A stretch of DNA of 64,000 bases from Flavobacterium kingsejongi (lineage in GTDB: Bacteria; Bacteroidota; Bacteroidia; Flavobacteriales; Flavobacteriaceae). The first letter of the stretch is position 1; each line of letters begins with the position of its first letter. The stretch spans positions 3,472,001 through 3,536,000 of the forward strand of contig NZ_CP020919.1 of assembly GCF_003076475.1 (NCBI RefSeq). The letters are read 5' to 3'. Positions 7,877 through 17,346 of the stretch are shown here, piece after piece. The position numbers and the translations under genes were made by a program. The notes under the pieces were generated by a model. That model worked only from the letters and a program-made list of their open reading frames with translations, was not told the origin of the DNA and searched no databases.

Positions 7877-7973
7877 AAATGGTTCCAAAGAACATAACTC
7901 GACCATGTTTTCAAAAGATAAGGCCATTCGGAATTTTACCGATGTCGAAATGAAACGATTAGATACAAAATAA
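7875..7973 (+). pseudogene. Out-of-frame C-terminal remnant of the DUF1572 protein
   Basis: A 32-codon frame continues directly from the DUF1572 stop in the +1 register (KNGSKEHNSTMFSKDKAIRN and on) with plausible charge pattern and its own stop. There is no separate start at the junction apart from an internal ATG at 7905. It is best read as the severed tail of the upstream protein, or as a sequencing error at the CCCTAAAAA run. Confidence 0.45.
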
Positions 7974-8004
7974 AAAAAGGCTTTTGCCTGCTGATGCTTA
8001 CACG

Positions 8005-8376
8005 ATGAAAAAACTGCTCCTGCTTCCCCTGTCCTTATTACTATTTTCCTGTTACGAACAAGAACGTAACTGTAAAGATTTTAAAACCGGTAAATTCCGT
8101 TTCGAAATAGAAATCGACGGACAAAAAAAAGTAACCAATTTCGAACGCAATGAAACTATTGAAATTGAAGACTTTGAAGGTAAAATTGATACTTCTTCCA
8201 TACGATGGATTAATGACTGCGAATACATCCTGGAAAAATTACATCCAAAAAATCGTCAGGAAAAGAGCGCAATCCATATGAAAATATTGAATACTACTGG
8301 AAAAACATATACTTTTGAATTCTCTAAAGTTGGAGATACACAAAAACAAAAAGGAACAGTAACCAAAATCGATTAA
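8005..8376 (+). CDS. Small lipoprotein, function unknown
   Basis: 123 residues from the ATG at 8005; an upstream ATG (7984) would put seven residues before a clean signal peptide and is not preferred. The N-terminus MKKLLLLPLSLLLFSC is a type II signal peptide with lipobox LFSC, followed by YEQERNC. The mature part is charged and beta-rich. Homologues in Flavobacterium have, as far as I recall, been mislabelled DNA topoisomerase IV because of their position near parC; nothing in the sequence supports such an activity. The stop is one base before the terC start, so it is probably co-transcribed with it. Confidence 0.72.
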   Translation: MKKLLLLPLSLLLFSCYEQERNCKDFKTGKFRFEIEIDGQKKVTNFERNETIEIEDFEGKIDTSSIRWINDCEYILEKLHPKNRQEKSAIHMKILNTTGKTYTFEFSKVGDTQKQKGTVTKID

Positions 8377-8377
8377 T

Positions 8378-9154
8378 ATGGAAGTATTTTTAAATCCCGA
8401 TGCGTGGATTGCCCTGCTCACGCTAACTTTCCTGGAGATTATCCTCGGAATAGACAACATTATTTTTATTTCCATAGTAACAGGGAAACTACCGGTTGAA
8501 GAACGTAAAAAAGCCACCCGTATCGGTTTGTTTTTAGCTATGTTTATGAGAATCGGGCTTTTATTCGGGATCACGGTATTGATTGCTATGAAAAAACCAT
8601 GGTTCAGTTTTGACTTTGGCTGGTTCAGCGCCGGCATTACCGGACAAGCGATGATCCTGCTATTGGGAGGTTTATTCCTGATTTATAAAAGTACCAAAGA
8701 AATCCATGAAAAGGTAGACCACAAAGGTGAAGAAGAAAAATCATTGGGCAATGCTGTAAAAAAGTCATTTTCCGGAATCATTGTACAAATCCTGATGATT
8801 GACCTTATTTTTTCTGTAGACTCTATCCTGACTGCAGTAGGAATGACGAATGGAATTGAAGGCGCCTTATATATTATGGTTACTGCCGTAGTCATTTCTG
8901 TAGGGATTATGATGTTGTTTGCCGTACCTGTTGGGACATTTGTCAATGCGAACCCTTCCATTCAGATCTTAGGCCTTGCTTTCCTGATCCTGATTGGATT
9001 CATGCTAATCACGGAAAGTATGCACCTCTCCGACGCCCAACTTGCAGGACAAAAAGTAGGTACTGTACCCAAAGGTTATCTTTATTTTGCCATCGCGTTC
9101 TCCCTTGCGGTAGAATTCATCAATATGAAAATGCGTAAAAAGAAAGTTGCTTAA
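8378..9154 (+). CDS. TerC family integral membrane protein
   Basis: 258 residues with seven or more hydrophobic helices. The family's acidic intramembrane motifs are present: ALLTLTFLEIILGIDNIIFIS near the N-terminus (key residues E25-x-x-L-G-I-D-N) and QILMIDLIFSVDSILTAVGM near residue 140. TerC proteins belong to a superfamily of metal/ion transporters, and Mn2+ export has been shown for some relatives. Signal-like inner membrane insertion is expected. A strong terminator follows the stop. Confidence 0.9.
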   Translation: MEVFLNPDAWIALLTLTFLEIILGIDNIIFISIVTGKLPVEERKKATRIGLFLAMFMRIGLLFGITVLIAMKKPWFSFDFGWFSAGITGQAMILLLGGLFLIYKSTKEIHEKVDHKGEEEKSLGNAVKKSFSGIIVQILMIDLIFSVDSILTAVGMTNGIEGALYIMVTAVVISVGIMMLFAVPVGTFVNANPSIQILGLAFLILIGFMLITESMHLSDAQLAGQKVGTVPKGYLYFAIAFSLAVEFINMKMRKKKVA

Positions 9155-9176
9155 CTGCTCTTTTTCTCCCTATATG

Positions 9177-9216
9177 GAAAGCTTTCAGAGGATTCTTTGA
9201 AAGCTTTCTTCTTTTT
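9177..9216 (+). terminator. Terminator after terC-like gene
   Basis: Perfect 11-base stem GAAAGCTTTCA (9177-9187) / TGAAAGCTTTC (9198-9208) followed by TTCTTTTT. Confidence 0.85.
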
Positions 9217-9239
9217 ACAGAAGATCATGTATATTCAAC

Positions 9240-9368
9240 AAAAAGAGGCTGTCTCAAAACTAAAACAAGTCTTTGAGAATTGCATATTTGAGACCTACGC
9301 TCCGACAGGAGTCCGAGTAAAAAACAGAAAAAGAGGCTATTTCACGAGTTGTGAGACAGCCTCTTTTT
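9240..9368. mobile_element. 129-bp MITE-like element with IS1182-type ends
   Basis: The ends form a 17-bp perfect inverted repeat (left 9240-9256, right 9352-9368; core AGAGGCTGTCTCA). The left end extends to 21 bases that differ by one base from the left end of the IS1182-family element at 20708-20728. A third copy of AAAAAGAGGCT at 9328-9338 pairs with 9358-9368 to make a hairpin with flanking A and T runs, so the right end can act as a bidirectional terminator for terC and parC. No transposase is encoded. No clear target duplication was found. Confidence 0.6.
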
Positions 9369-9386
9369 TATATGGTATAAAACCTC

Positions 9387-12008
9387 TTAATCGAGACTTA
9401 ACGTAATCTGTCCATCATCATCCAAAGACACATCACCTATGGCCTCATCATAGTGTGTTTCGGGCTCTTCCGGCACTTCTTCAACAGGTGGTTCATACGG
9501 CAAAGGCTCAAGAAGATTTACTTGTTTCAGTTTATCTGCCGTGAGTTGATTCCCCATTGCTTTAATCCCTTTTACCGCAATAAAAGCCTCAAGATCAATT
9601 GTCTGATTTTCTTTTTGTACCCCTTTAACTTTTGCAAAGATAATTTCCGCTACAGGACGGTAATCCGTGGAAACGATTTCCAATTGGGAGTTGGCGTGCT
9701 CCGTAATAAAAATTTCTTCTTTATTTTCATTTTCTACTAAGAAACGTTTGATATAATACCGCTCTTTTTCCCCATCAAAGTAAATGACCGACACCGGTTT
9801 CTTAGGGTTCCATTTTTCCAGAACAACCATATCGGTATCAAAGTGCGTGGTCAGTTCCGGGGTAATCGTTTTTAACTTACCCGACTGGCTGATAATTAAT
9901 AATTTATCGTTCGGCCTGAATTCTCCCAATAGTTCCCCTCTGGCATCTACGTTAAGCCTGTTGACTGTATCGTCAAACCAGATTTTTCTGGGTTTCAGGG
10001 TGGAGATCCCTTTTTCTTTTAACTCGATCTTTTTTATAGGATACTTGGTCACCAAATTACCTTTGGAAGCACGTCCTTTAATCATCATCGTAGCAAAATC
10101 AAGGTCGAATTTGAGTTTTTTGACGCTGCCTACCTGTCGTAACAATATAGTAACCACTTCTGCTTCCCCGTTAGGATTAAATGAGAAGTACGTTACCTGT
10201 GAGCCCGGTTTTTCCTGGGTCAGGTCATAGGCCTTATCCCTGGTTATCCCGGAAACATTAAAGCGTTTCACATAGGATGGCCCCGATTTACCATCACGGT
10301 AGATCATATTATAGATCGTACGCTTGTCGTTTTTATCAAATATAGCGATGTGGATGATATCTTTACCAATAAAGGTTTTAGCATCCACTTTGGTCACCAT
10401 CATTTTTCCATCCCGCATAAAGACAATCACATCATCAATTTCCGAACAATCGGCTACATATTCATCTTTTTTAAGGCTCGTTCCTACAAATCCTTCTTCG
10501 CGGTTGACATACAATTTTGTATTCCTCAGGATTACTTTTGTAGCTTCAATATCATCAAAAATACGCAGTTCAGTCTGGCGCTCGCGGCCTTTACCATATT
10601 TCTCTTTTAGTTTCAAGAAAAAAGCGATCGCAAAATCCACCAGATGTTCCAGGTCGTATTTTACCTGTTCAATATCACCTTCCAACGATTCGATTTTCTC
10701 TTCGGCTTTGTTGATATCGAATTTAGAGATTCTTTTAATCCTGATTTCCGTCAGCCTTACAATATCTTCTTCGGTAACCGCTCGTTTCAGGTGTTGGATA
10801 TAAGGTTTCAGCCCTTCATCAATCGCCTTGATCACGCCTTCCCAGGTCGATTCCTCCTCAATAAGGCGGTACACCTTTTTCTCAATGAAGATACGCTCTA
10901 AGGAAAGGAAATGCCATTGTTCTTCCAGCTCATCAAGCTGAATCTCCAATTCACTTTTCAGCAATTCTACTGTTCGTGCAGTTGAGATTTTCAGCATCGC
11001 AGAAACACCGATGAATAGCGGTTTATGATCTTCGATCACACATCCTAATGGGGCAATGGAACTTTCGCAGGCGGTAAATGCAAATAATGCATCGATCGTT
11101 TTATCCGGTGATACGCCTGGAAACAGGTGAATCAGGATTTCAACTTCCGCTGCCGTATTGTCTTCTATTTTTTTGATTTTAATTTTACCCTTTTCATTAG
11201 CTTTCAGGATACTATCAATCAAGGTCGACGTATTGGTACTGAAAGGAATTTGGGTAATCACCAGTGTATTTTTATCCTGTTGCGCAATCTTGGCACGAAC
11301 CCGCACCCTACCACCACGCAATCCATCATTATAATTGGATACATCCGCAATACCGGCAGTTGGAAAATCCGGATAAATCTGGAAAGGTTTGCCTTTTAAT
11401 ATTTTCACCGAAGCATCAATCAGCTCGAGGAAATTATGGGATAGTACTTTTGTAGAAAGCCCTACTGCAATACCTTCAGCTCCCTGTGCTAATAAAAGCG
11501 GGAATTTTACCGGAAGGTTCAGCGGTTCATTACGCCTGCCATCATAGGAAGCCTGCCAGGTCGTTATTTTGGGGCTGTATAATACTTCCAGCGCAAATTT
11601 AGACAAACGGGCTTCAATGTATCGCGATGCCGCAGCACCATCACCCGTGAGTATATTTCCCCAGTTTCCCTGGGTATCAATCAGTAAATCCTTTTGACCA
11701 ATCTGTACCATCGCATCCCCGATACTGGCATCTCCGTGAGGGTGATACTGCATGGTATGCCCTACAACATTGGCTACTTTATTATAACGCCCGTCATCCA
11801 GTTCCTTCATTGAGTGCATGATACGACGTTGAACCGGCTTAAAACCGTCTTCAATCGCCGGAACTGCACGTTCCAGAATCACATAAGATGCATAGTCCAG
11901 GAACCAGTCTTTGTACATCCCGGTTACCTTGGTAATGGTATCCTTGCTGTCTTCCTGGTCGTAAAAATGCTGTCCACCTTCTATTGGATCTTGATTCTCT
12001 TCGCTCAT
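9387..12008 (-). CDS. parC: DNA topoisomerase IV subunit A
   Basis: 873 residues, full length for Bacteroidetes type IIA topoisomerase A subunits. With ParE it decatenates daughter chromosomes. The breakage-reunion domain has the catalytic tyrosine at about residue 130 in AAASRYIEARLS and the helix-turn-helix segment YHPHGDASIGDAMVQIG (about 88-104). The C-terminal half holds a beta-pinwheel-like DNA wrapping region and an acidic tail (DDDGQITLSLD). The position equivalent to GyrA Ser83 is Ala94, while the equivalent of Asp87 (Asp98) is kept. It is downstream of parE with one membrane-protein gene between them. Confidence 0.93.
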   Translation of the reverse strand: MSEENQDPIEGGQHFYDQEDSKDTITKVTGMYKDWFLDYASYVILERAVPAIEDGFKPVQRRIMHSMKELDDGRYNKVANVVGHTMQYHPHGDASIGDAMVQIGQKDLLIDTQGNWGNILTGDGAAASRYIEARLSKFALEVLYSPKITTWQASYDGRRNEPLNLPVKFPLLLAQGAEGIAVGLSTKVLSHNFLELIDASVKILKGKPFQIYPDFPTAGIADVSNYNDGLRGGRVRVRAKIAQQDKNTLVITQIPFSTNTSTLIDSILKANEKGKIKIKKIEDNTAAEVEILIHLFPGVSPDKTIDALFAFTACESSIAPLGCVIEDHKPLFIGVSAMLKISTARTVELLKSELEIQLDELEEQWHFLSLERIFIEKKVYRLIEEESTWEGVIKAIDEGLKPYIQHLKRAVTEEDIVRLTEIRIKRISKFDINKAEEKIESLEGDIEQVKYDLEHLVDFAIAFFLKLKEKYGKGRERQTELRIFDDIEATKVILRNTKLYVNREEGFVGTSLKKDEYVADCSEIDDVIVFMRDGKMMVTKVDAKTFIGKDIIHIAIFDKNDKRTIYNMIYRDGKSGPSYVKRFNVSGITRDKAYDLTQEKPGSQVTYFSFNPNGEAEVVTILLRQVGSVKKLKFDLDFATMMIKGRASKGNLVTKYPIKKIELKEKGISTLKPRKIWFDDTVNRLNVDARGELLGEFRPNDKLLIISQSGKLKTITPELTTHFDTDMVVLEKWNPKKPVSVIYFDGEKERYYIKRFLVENENKEEIFITEHANSQLEIVSTDYRPVAEIIFAKVKGVQKENQTIDLEAFIAVKGIKAMGNQLTADKLKQVNLLEPLPYEPPVEEVPEEPETHYDEAIGDVSLDDDGQITLSLD

Positions 12009-12039
12009 TATACTAAATAGTCCTTATTATTAATTTTGT

Positions 12040-12753
12040 TTATTCTTCAACTGTAATAGAATCTGTTTCTCCTTCTTCATACTCATCTCCTCCCTCAGTT
12101 TCCATTGCATCACGCAACTTCATATCCTTTAAGTCTTGATTTGAATATTGGGTGTATTGTTCAAATTTCTTAGTCTTCGGATTGTATATTATCGCTTCCT
12201 TCCCGTAATTAAAATACAACAGTATGCCATCGGCCGGGGCAGCAACTAATTCCAGTCCATCCATAAAGATCTTACTGCCTTTTTTAAAGCTGGAAATGGT
12301 AGGCATTTCGCTTTCAAAGCTCTTATGAAAAAGAAGCAGGCAATCATCGGAGATCATGAATAAGGCACTACTGGCAAAATCATTTTTTTCCAATATAAAA
12401 GCCATATCCCGATTGTCTCCTGTACTTCCGTCATTGGAAAAATCACCATAGGTAATCACCTTAGCGGCGCGATCCGGGATCTTGGAGAAAAAATATTCAT
12501 TGGATTCCAGATACCCGTTTACACTAAATACGGAATGAACACAATCCCTGTAATTGTCAGGGACTACACCATATTCATTGATCGGAAATATTTTATACAT
12601 ATCCAGTAAGAAATCATCATCCCGTTCCTTGATTTCTTTCTTTTCCAAAAGGACAACCGCTAAAAACAATCCGCCAAAAGAGATTATGAGCGTGGCTACG
12701 ATAATTCCAATTGTTCTCCATATTTTCTTTTTCGGCTTCTCACTATTTTCCAT
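12040..12753 (-). CDS. Single-pass membrane protein between parE and parC, function unknown
   Basis: 237 residues. A basic N-terminus (SEKPKKKIWR) precedes one transmembrane helix at about 13-34 (TIGIIVATLIISFGGLFLAVVL region). A ~180-residue soluble part follows, containing VITYGDFSNDGSTGDNRDMAF, and a strongly acidic tail (EGGDEYEEGETDSITVEE). It lies 31 bases upstream of parC and 81 bases downstream of parE on the same strand, so it probably shares their transcript. I recognise no family. The GDFSNDG pattern recalls FG-GAP-like or calcium-loop sequences, but this is too weak to name. Confidence 0.7.
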   Translation of the reverse strand: MENSEKPKKKIWRTIGIIVATLIISFGGLFLAVVLLEKKEIKERDDDFLLDMYKIFPINEYGVVPDNYRDCVHSVFSVNGYLESNEYFFSKIPDRAAKVITYGDFSNDGSTGDNRDMAFILEKNDFASSALFMISDDCLLLFHKSFESEMPTISSFKKGSKIFMDGLELVAAPADGILLYFNYGKEAIIYNPKTKKFEQYTQYSNQDLKDMKLRDAMETEGGDEYEEGETDSITVEE

Positions 12754-12834
12754 ATAATCAAGGGAATGAATTAATTTTTAATACGGCAATATAGTACTTT
12801 TCCCTTATGTAATACGGCAAAAAATGTGTCCAGC

Positions 12835-14691
12835 TTATGCTTTTTCCACTACATCCAGTTCCACCTTGAGGTTATTGATGATAAATTCCTGGCGGTCGGG
12901 TGTGTTTTTACCCATGTAAAAAGATAATAACTGTTCGATTGACGTTGCCTTATCCAGCATTACCGGATCAAGCCTGATATCTTCGCCAATAAAAAACTGG
13001 AATTCATTGGGCGAGATCTCTCCCAATCCCTTAAATCGTGTGATCTCCGGTTTGGGTTTTAGTTTTTCTATCGCATCTTTACGCTCCTCTTCACTATAAC
13101 AGTAAATGGTTTCTTTTTTATTTCGAACCCGGAATAATGGGGTTTGCAGAATGTACAAATGCCCTTCCTTGATGAGCTCCGGGAAAAATTGCAGAAAGAA
13201 TGTAATCAGCAATAAGCGGATGTGCATTCCATCGACATCGGCATCGGTAGCGATTACGATATTGTTGTACCGCAGGTCTGCCATGTCTTCTTCAATATTC
13301 AAGGCTGCCTGGAGCAGGTTGAACTCTTCATTCTCGTAGACAATTTTTTTACTCATCCCGTAAGAATTCAGCGGCTTACCCCGTAAACTAAATACGGCCT
13401 GGGTATTTACATCCCTGGACTTGGTAATGGATCCGGAAGCCGAATCACCCTCGGTAATAAAAAGTGTACTCTCCAGGTACCGTGGATTCTTGGTATCTGG
13501 TAAATGCACCCGGCAATCCCGAAGTTTTTTATTGTGGAGACTGGATTTTTTAGCCCGGTCCTTCGCCAGCTTACGAATGCCCGAAAGTTCTTTTCGTTCC
13601 CGTTCCGCCTGTAGTATTTTTCGAAGTAGCAAATCTGCCGTTTCCGGGTTTTTATGCAGGAAATTATCGAGTTGTGTTTTGACAAAATCATTGACAAAAG
13701 TACGTACTGAAGGTAGGTCTGGCCCCATATCGGTAGAACCAAGCTTGGTTTTTGTCTGGGATTCAAATACCGGTTCCATCACCTTCACACTTACCGCACT
13801 CACAATGGATTTACGAATATCTGAAGGTTCAAAAGGCTTGTTGTAAAATTCCCGTATAGTACGCACTACCGCTTCACGGAATGCACCAAGGTGCGTCCCT
13901 CCTTGAGTGGTATTCTGCCCGTTGACAAAGGAATGGTATTCTTCTGAATATTGCGTTTTACTGTGGGTAAGAGCCACCTCAATATCTTCTCCTTTCAGAT
14001 GGATAATTGGATATACCAGATCATCCTCATGAATCGTTTCTTCCAAAAGGTCTCTTAGTCCATTATCAGAGTAATATTTATCGCCATTGTAAATAATGCT
14101 CAGCCCTGTATTCAGGTAACAGTAATTCTTGAGCATTTTAATAACATACTCATTTCTGTATTTGTAGTTTTTGAAAATGGCTTCGTCGGCAATAAAAGAA
14201 ACCTTTGTTCCTTTTCGCTTTGTTGTTTCAATTATATCTTCTTCGAGAATCAGGTTTCCTGCAGAAAATTCTGCTGCTTTTTGTTGATTGTCCCGAACAG
14301 ATTCCACACGAAAATAGTTGGATAAAGCATTTACGGCTTTTGTTCCGACACCATTCAATCCAACTGATTTTTTAAAGGCCAGCGAATCGTATTTTCCCCC
14401 GGTATTCATCTTGGACACTACATCCACAACTTTCCCTAACGGAATCCCACGGCCATAATCCCTGACGGTAACTGTTTTATCTTTGATAGTGACCTCAATT
14501 GTCTTTCCGGCACCCATCACAAATTCATCGATACAGTTGTCAAGCACCTCTTTCAGAAGGATATAGATACCATCATCCGGAGATGATCCATCACCCAATT
14601 TACCAATATACATTCCGGGACGCATACGGATATGCTCCTTCCAGTCGAGTGAACGGATGTTGTCTTCGGTGTACTGATTTTCTTCTGACAT
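12835..14691 (-). CDS. parE: DNA topoisomerase IV subunit B (ATPase)
   Basis: 618 residues, typical for ParE. The GHKL ATPase motifs are present: the [10 protein letters not shown] asparagine/glutamate motif, [11 protein letters not shown], and [14 protein letters not shown]. The TOPRIM domain follows with [12 protein letters not shown] and the metal-binding [12 protein letters not shown]. It ends with the [12 protein letters not shown] motif and a C-terminal acidic-hydrophobic segment. It supplies ATP-driven strand passage for ParC. It is first in the leftward parE - membrane protein - parC group. Confidence 0.94.
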   Translation of the reverse strand: MSEENQYTEDNIRSLDWKEHIRMRPGMYIGKLGDGSSPDDGIYILLKEVLDNCIDEFVMGAGKTIEVTIKDKTVTVRDYGRGIPLGKVVDVVSKMNTGGKYDSLAFKKSVGLNGVGTKAVNALSNYFRVESVRDNQQKAAEFSAGNLILEEDIIETTKRKGTKVSFIADEAIFKNYKYRNEYVIKMLKNYCYLNTGLSIIYNGDKYYSDNGLRDLLEETIHEDDLVYPIIHLKGEDIEVALTHSKTQYSEEYHSFVNGQNTTQGGTHLGAFREAVVRTIREFYNKPFEPSDIRKSIVSAVSVKVMEPVFESQTKTKLGSTDMGPDLPSVRTFVNDFVKTQLDNFLHKNPETADLLLRKILQAERERKELSGIRKLAKDRAKKSSLHNKKLRDCRVHLPDTKNPRYLESTLFITEGDSASGSITKSRDVNTQAVFSLRGKPLNSYGMSKKIVYENEEFNLLQAALNIEEDMADLRYNNIVIATDADVDGMHIRLLLITFFLQFFPELIKEGHLYILQTPLFRVRNKKETIYCYSEEERKDAIEKLKPKPEITRFKGLGEISPNEFQFFIGEDIRLDPVMLDKATSIEQLLSFYMGKNTPDRQEFIINNLKVELDVVEKA

Positions 14692-14790
14692 AAAGGATTT
14701 TGGATTTTCAGCTAATGTACTGCTTTACGCAAAAAAAAGAAAGCTGAAAACAAGAAAATTTTTAAAAGATATCGACAAAAAAACAGCTGT

Positions 14791-15765
14791 TTAGCGCTGA
14801 ATTTTATAGGTTACCACTGATTTCTGATTGACAAAAATAGTAAGGTATCCATTCGAATTATTATCCATGACAATATCAAATTGCGATAGATTTCCATTCC
14901 GTACCGGCACCACTTCTTTTGACTGGTTTTTACGGCTGAACTGGTAGCTGACCACATCATTATTGCCCAGGTTTTGAATGCGAAATGGAATCACATTCGA
15001 CTTGGAATTGGTAAATATTCCAATCCCGGGACTTAAAAAAGTATAACCCGAAGTCAGATAATTACCGTAATACAAAGGCAATGCTGCAAAATCTTTTGCG
15101 GTTAAATCGGTAAGCAGCCAACGGGTATCATCGGGAAAATGGTTTAGGAAAAACAACTCGGGGGCAGTACAGAAATACCCATCATTAAACTTTGAAACAA
15201 AAGTTTTTGTCGTCGTGTTCATCGCTCCGGAAGCCCAGGTTGCATCAACTAATTTCCATTGGCCATCAATCTTAACAGCATTCCAGGCATGATCGCTGGC
15301 TCCGGGCAATTTCCCAATTTGGGACGGATGTGCTTTTGAGGTTCCCGGCACAATAACACTTTCCAGTCCCACAAGGCCAGCCACCTCAGAGAACAACGTT
15401 GCATACCCTTCACAAACCCCTTTCTTTGATTTTAATGTCTTTCGGGCAAGTTCATACCGGAATTGCTTTTCTTTTTCAAACTTTTCTGCTTGCGTCCGAA
15501 AAGAATAGGCCACACGGCGTGTTCCGCTTTGCGCATAATAACTTTTTAGGTCATAATTGATATTCAGTGCGATCCAGGTAAATATAGCACGTGCTTTTTC
15601 ATCTTCACGCCTGAAATCGGCAGTGATTTTTGAAGCAAGTTCTTCGGGTTTGGAAAAGGACTTCGAATAGGCTCGAACGGTCTGGTCTACACTAGAAAAA
15701 TCCTGCGACCGGGCAGGCATCGAAAACAGTAATACGGCTAAAACTATAAAAAATGTATTTTTCAT
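14791..15765 (-). CDS. Secreted transglutaminase-like (cysteine protease fold) protein
   Basis: 324 residues. A signal peptide is visible (FFIVLAVLLFSMPARSQ, cleavage near residue 20). The transglutaminase core has the three expected elements in order: Cys in KGVCEGYATLF (about 117), His in SDHAWNAVK (about 155) and Asp in LVDATWASG (about 171). The C-terminal ~100 residues look like a beta-sandwich. Bacterial members are periplasmic or surface proteins and may be proteases or peptide-processing enzymes. Substrate is unknown. No close operon partner: the neighbouring TIGR02117 gene is 38 bases upstream on the same strand but broken. Confidence 0.85.
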   Translation of the reverse strand: MKNTFFIVLAVLLFSMPARSQDFSSVDQTVRAYSKSFSKPEELASKITADFRREDEKARAIFTWIALNINYDLKSYYAQSGTRRVAYSFRTQAEKFEKEKQFRYELARKTLKSKKGVCEGYATLFSEVAGLVGLESVIVPGTSKAHPSQIGKLPGASDHAWNAVKIDGQWKLVDATWASGAMNTTTKTFVSKFNDGYFCTAPELFFLNHFPDDTRWLLTDLTAKDFAALPLYYGNYLTSGYTFLSPGIGIFTNSKSNVIPFRIQNLGNNDVVSYQFSRKNQSKEVVPVRNGNLSQFDIVMDNNSNGYLTIFVNQKSVVTYKIQR

Positions 15766-15803
15766 ACTTTTTTATTTTCAATAATATTGCCACAACTCCC
15801 ACA

Positions 15804-16492
15804 TCACTCATAATGCCAAAAAATCCCTTTATCAGCAGGCGTCCATAAAGCCGCCTTTTGGCCTGAAGCTTTCAGCGCATTGTTTGTCCAGGTATTGCAG
15901 GTATAAAACAGGCTGTATTTTCGATTCGCCTCATAAAAACTATCGTGGTTTCCATACGTTGAAGCGGTAACCAATAATGGATCGCCATTGGCATCATACT
16001 GAAAGCTCTGTTGAATATAATCAATCAGTTGCTGGTACTCCTCTTTGCTAATAGGAATTGCTACACAATCTTTATCTTCATTGATCGTATTGTAAAAAGT
16101 GGTATGCATGGCGGAAGTACCCAGGTAAAAAGCCGCTTTAAAGGCCGTTTTAGCCTTTAGGTCGGACCATTGAGGTAAAATCCCTTATCACCCCATCCCA
16201 TCGCAATATACCGCGCCAAGGTATCATTTGCCTTTGTGTTGCTAATTTTAATTTTTTGAGACCAATCGATAAGCTCTGAGCGCAGCGGCATTACAAGATC
16301 AGTATGTACGCCATTGGTTTTAATATAAACCGTAATATCATTCGCCGGATCCCGGTCTGTAGTATGTACCGGAATTAAAGACAGCACAAAAGCCGCAACG
16401 AGATACAGCACTACAAAACCAAATATTCCTAAAATCAAATTTCGGAGTACACGAACTCCTTTACGCAGTACAGTCATAAGCATCCTCTTCAA
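15804..16492 (-). pseudogene. TIGR02117/DUF2459-like protein broken by a frameshift
   Basis: Two adjacent minus-strand frames complement each other. The first (16492-16157) begins with a transmembrane helix (LGIFGFVVLYLVAAFVLSLI) and runs through DITVYIKTNGVHTDLVMPL to GWGDKGFYLNGPT before a stop. The second frame continues from WSDLKAKTAFKAAFYLGTSA (about 16163 leftward) to KGIFWHYE, ending at 15804. In the family as I know it, GFYLNTPTWADLK is continuous, so one base (or about ten, removing a TPT) has been lost near 16160-16165. Members are inner-membrane proteins with a papain-like/NlpC-like fold (His-Cys residues HTDLV and YTCNTWTN). Functional loss is likely unless the shift is a sequencing error. 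Confidence 0.75.
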
Positions 16493-16567
16493 CAGCAGTA
16501 TTCCCTGTTGGTTTATAATGGGCTAATATAGAGATAAAACAGGCGCCTAATACCAAAAAATAAGGCA

Positions 16568-16600
16568 CAAAAAAAAAGGCCTCAAATGATATGAAGCCTT
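16568..16600 (-). terminator. Terminator after the two-component operon
   Basis: Read on the minus strand: stem AAGGCTTCA / TTGAGGCCTT (one G-U pair) followed by TTTTTTTTTG, 24 bases after the response regulator stop. Confidence 0.75.
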
Positions 16601-16623
16601 ATTGATACTATACAAAAACAGTA

Positions 16624-17340
16624 TTATTTTTCGTTCTTATTTTTTACAACAAGCCTGAAACCTTCTCCGTGGATGTTCAGAATTTCAACACCATCATCTA
16701 ATTTTAGATATTTTCTTAATTTGGCGATATACACGTCCATACTTCTGGAAGTAAAGTAGTTATCATCTCTCCAAATTTTAGTCAATGCTAATTCTCTCGG
16801 CATCAAATCATTTTCATGAAGTGCAAGCATTTTCAGCAATTCGTTTTCCTTTGGAGAAAGCTTAATTGGCTCTTCATTTTTAAATGTAAGAAAACGCAGT
16901 TTTGAATTCAAATGAAAGTTCCCAATTTCAAATTCGAATTTTGTATTGTCTGTTTTATTTTCAGAAGCTTTACGCTGTATAATCGCTTTGATTTTCATCA
17001 ATAGCACTTCAGAATCAAACGGTTTATTCAGATAATCATCGGCCCCTACTTTATATCCTTTCAACACATCTTCTTTCATTGATTTTGCCGTAAGGAAAAT
17101 CAATGGAATCTCTTTATTTTTTTCTCTGATTTCTTTTGCAAGTGTATACCCATCTTTATAAGGCATCATCACATCTAAAATACATAAATCATAAGTATCT
17201 TTTTTGAATTTTTCAAAACCTTCCATCCCATTTTTTGCCAGGATAACATCGAAGTCATTAAGCATTAAATAGTCTTTCAGAATTGAACCAAAATTCGGAT
17301 CATCCTCAACAAGAAGTATTTTTTTGTTTACAGTTTCCAT
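16624..17340 (-). CDS. OmpR/PhoB-family response regulator
   Basis: 238 residues. The receiver domain (about 5-122) has the acidic pocket VEDD, phospho-acceptor Asp56 in LCILDVMMP, and Lys of FLTAKS. The winged-helix DNA-binding domain (about 135-232) carries LSPKENELLKMLALHEN and the recognition helix region RSMDVYIAKLRKYL. It begins six bases after the stop of the histidine kinase, so the pair is a co-transcribed two-component system. This arrangement (coaE, kinase, regulator) resembles the RprX/RprY-type locus of Bacteroidetes. The target genes are not known. Confidence 0.93.
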   Translation of the reverse strand: METVNKKILLVEDDPNFGSILKDYLMLNDFDVILAKNGMEGFEKFKKDTYDLCILDVMMPYKDGYTLAKEIREKNKEIPLIFLTAKSMKEDVLKGYKVGADDYLNKPFDSEVLLMKIKAIIQRKASENKTDNTKFEFEIGNFHLNSKLRFLTFKNEEPIKLSPKENELLKMLALHENDLMPRELALTKIWRDDNYFTSRSMDVYIAKLRKYLKLDDGVEILNIHGEGFRLVVKNKNEK

Positions 17341-17346
17341 ATCTTT

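Noticed and set aside
9197..9406. 69-codon frame crossing the MITE
   Set aside because: It runs through the terminator and both inverted repeats, so it is chance.
10324..10803. Long plus-strand frame inside parC (and similar long antisense frames in murQ, priA and fabV)
   Set aside because: Fully inside a well-supported gene on the other strand, with low-complexity Ser/Phe/Ile composition typical of a shadow frame.
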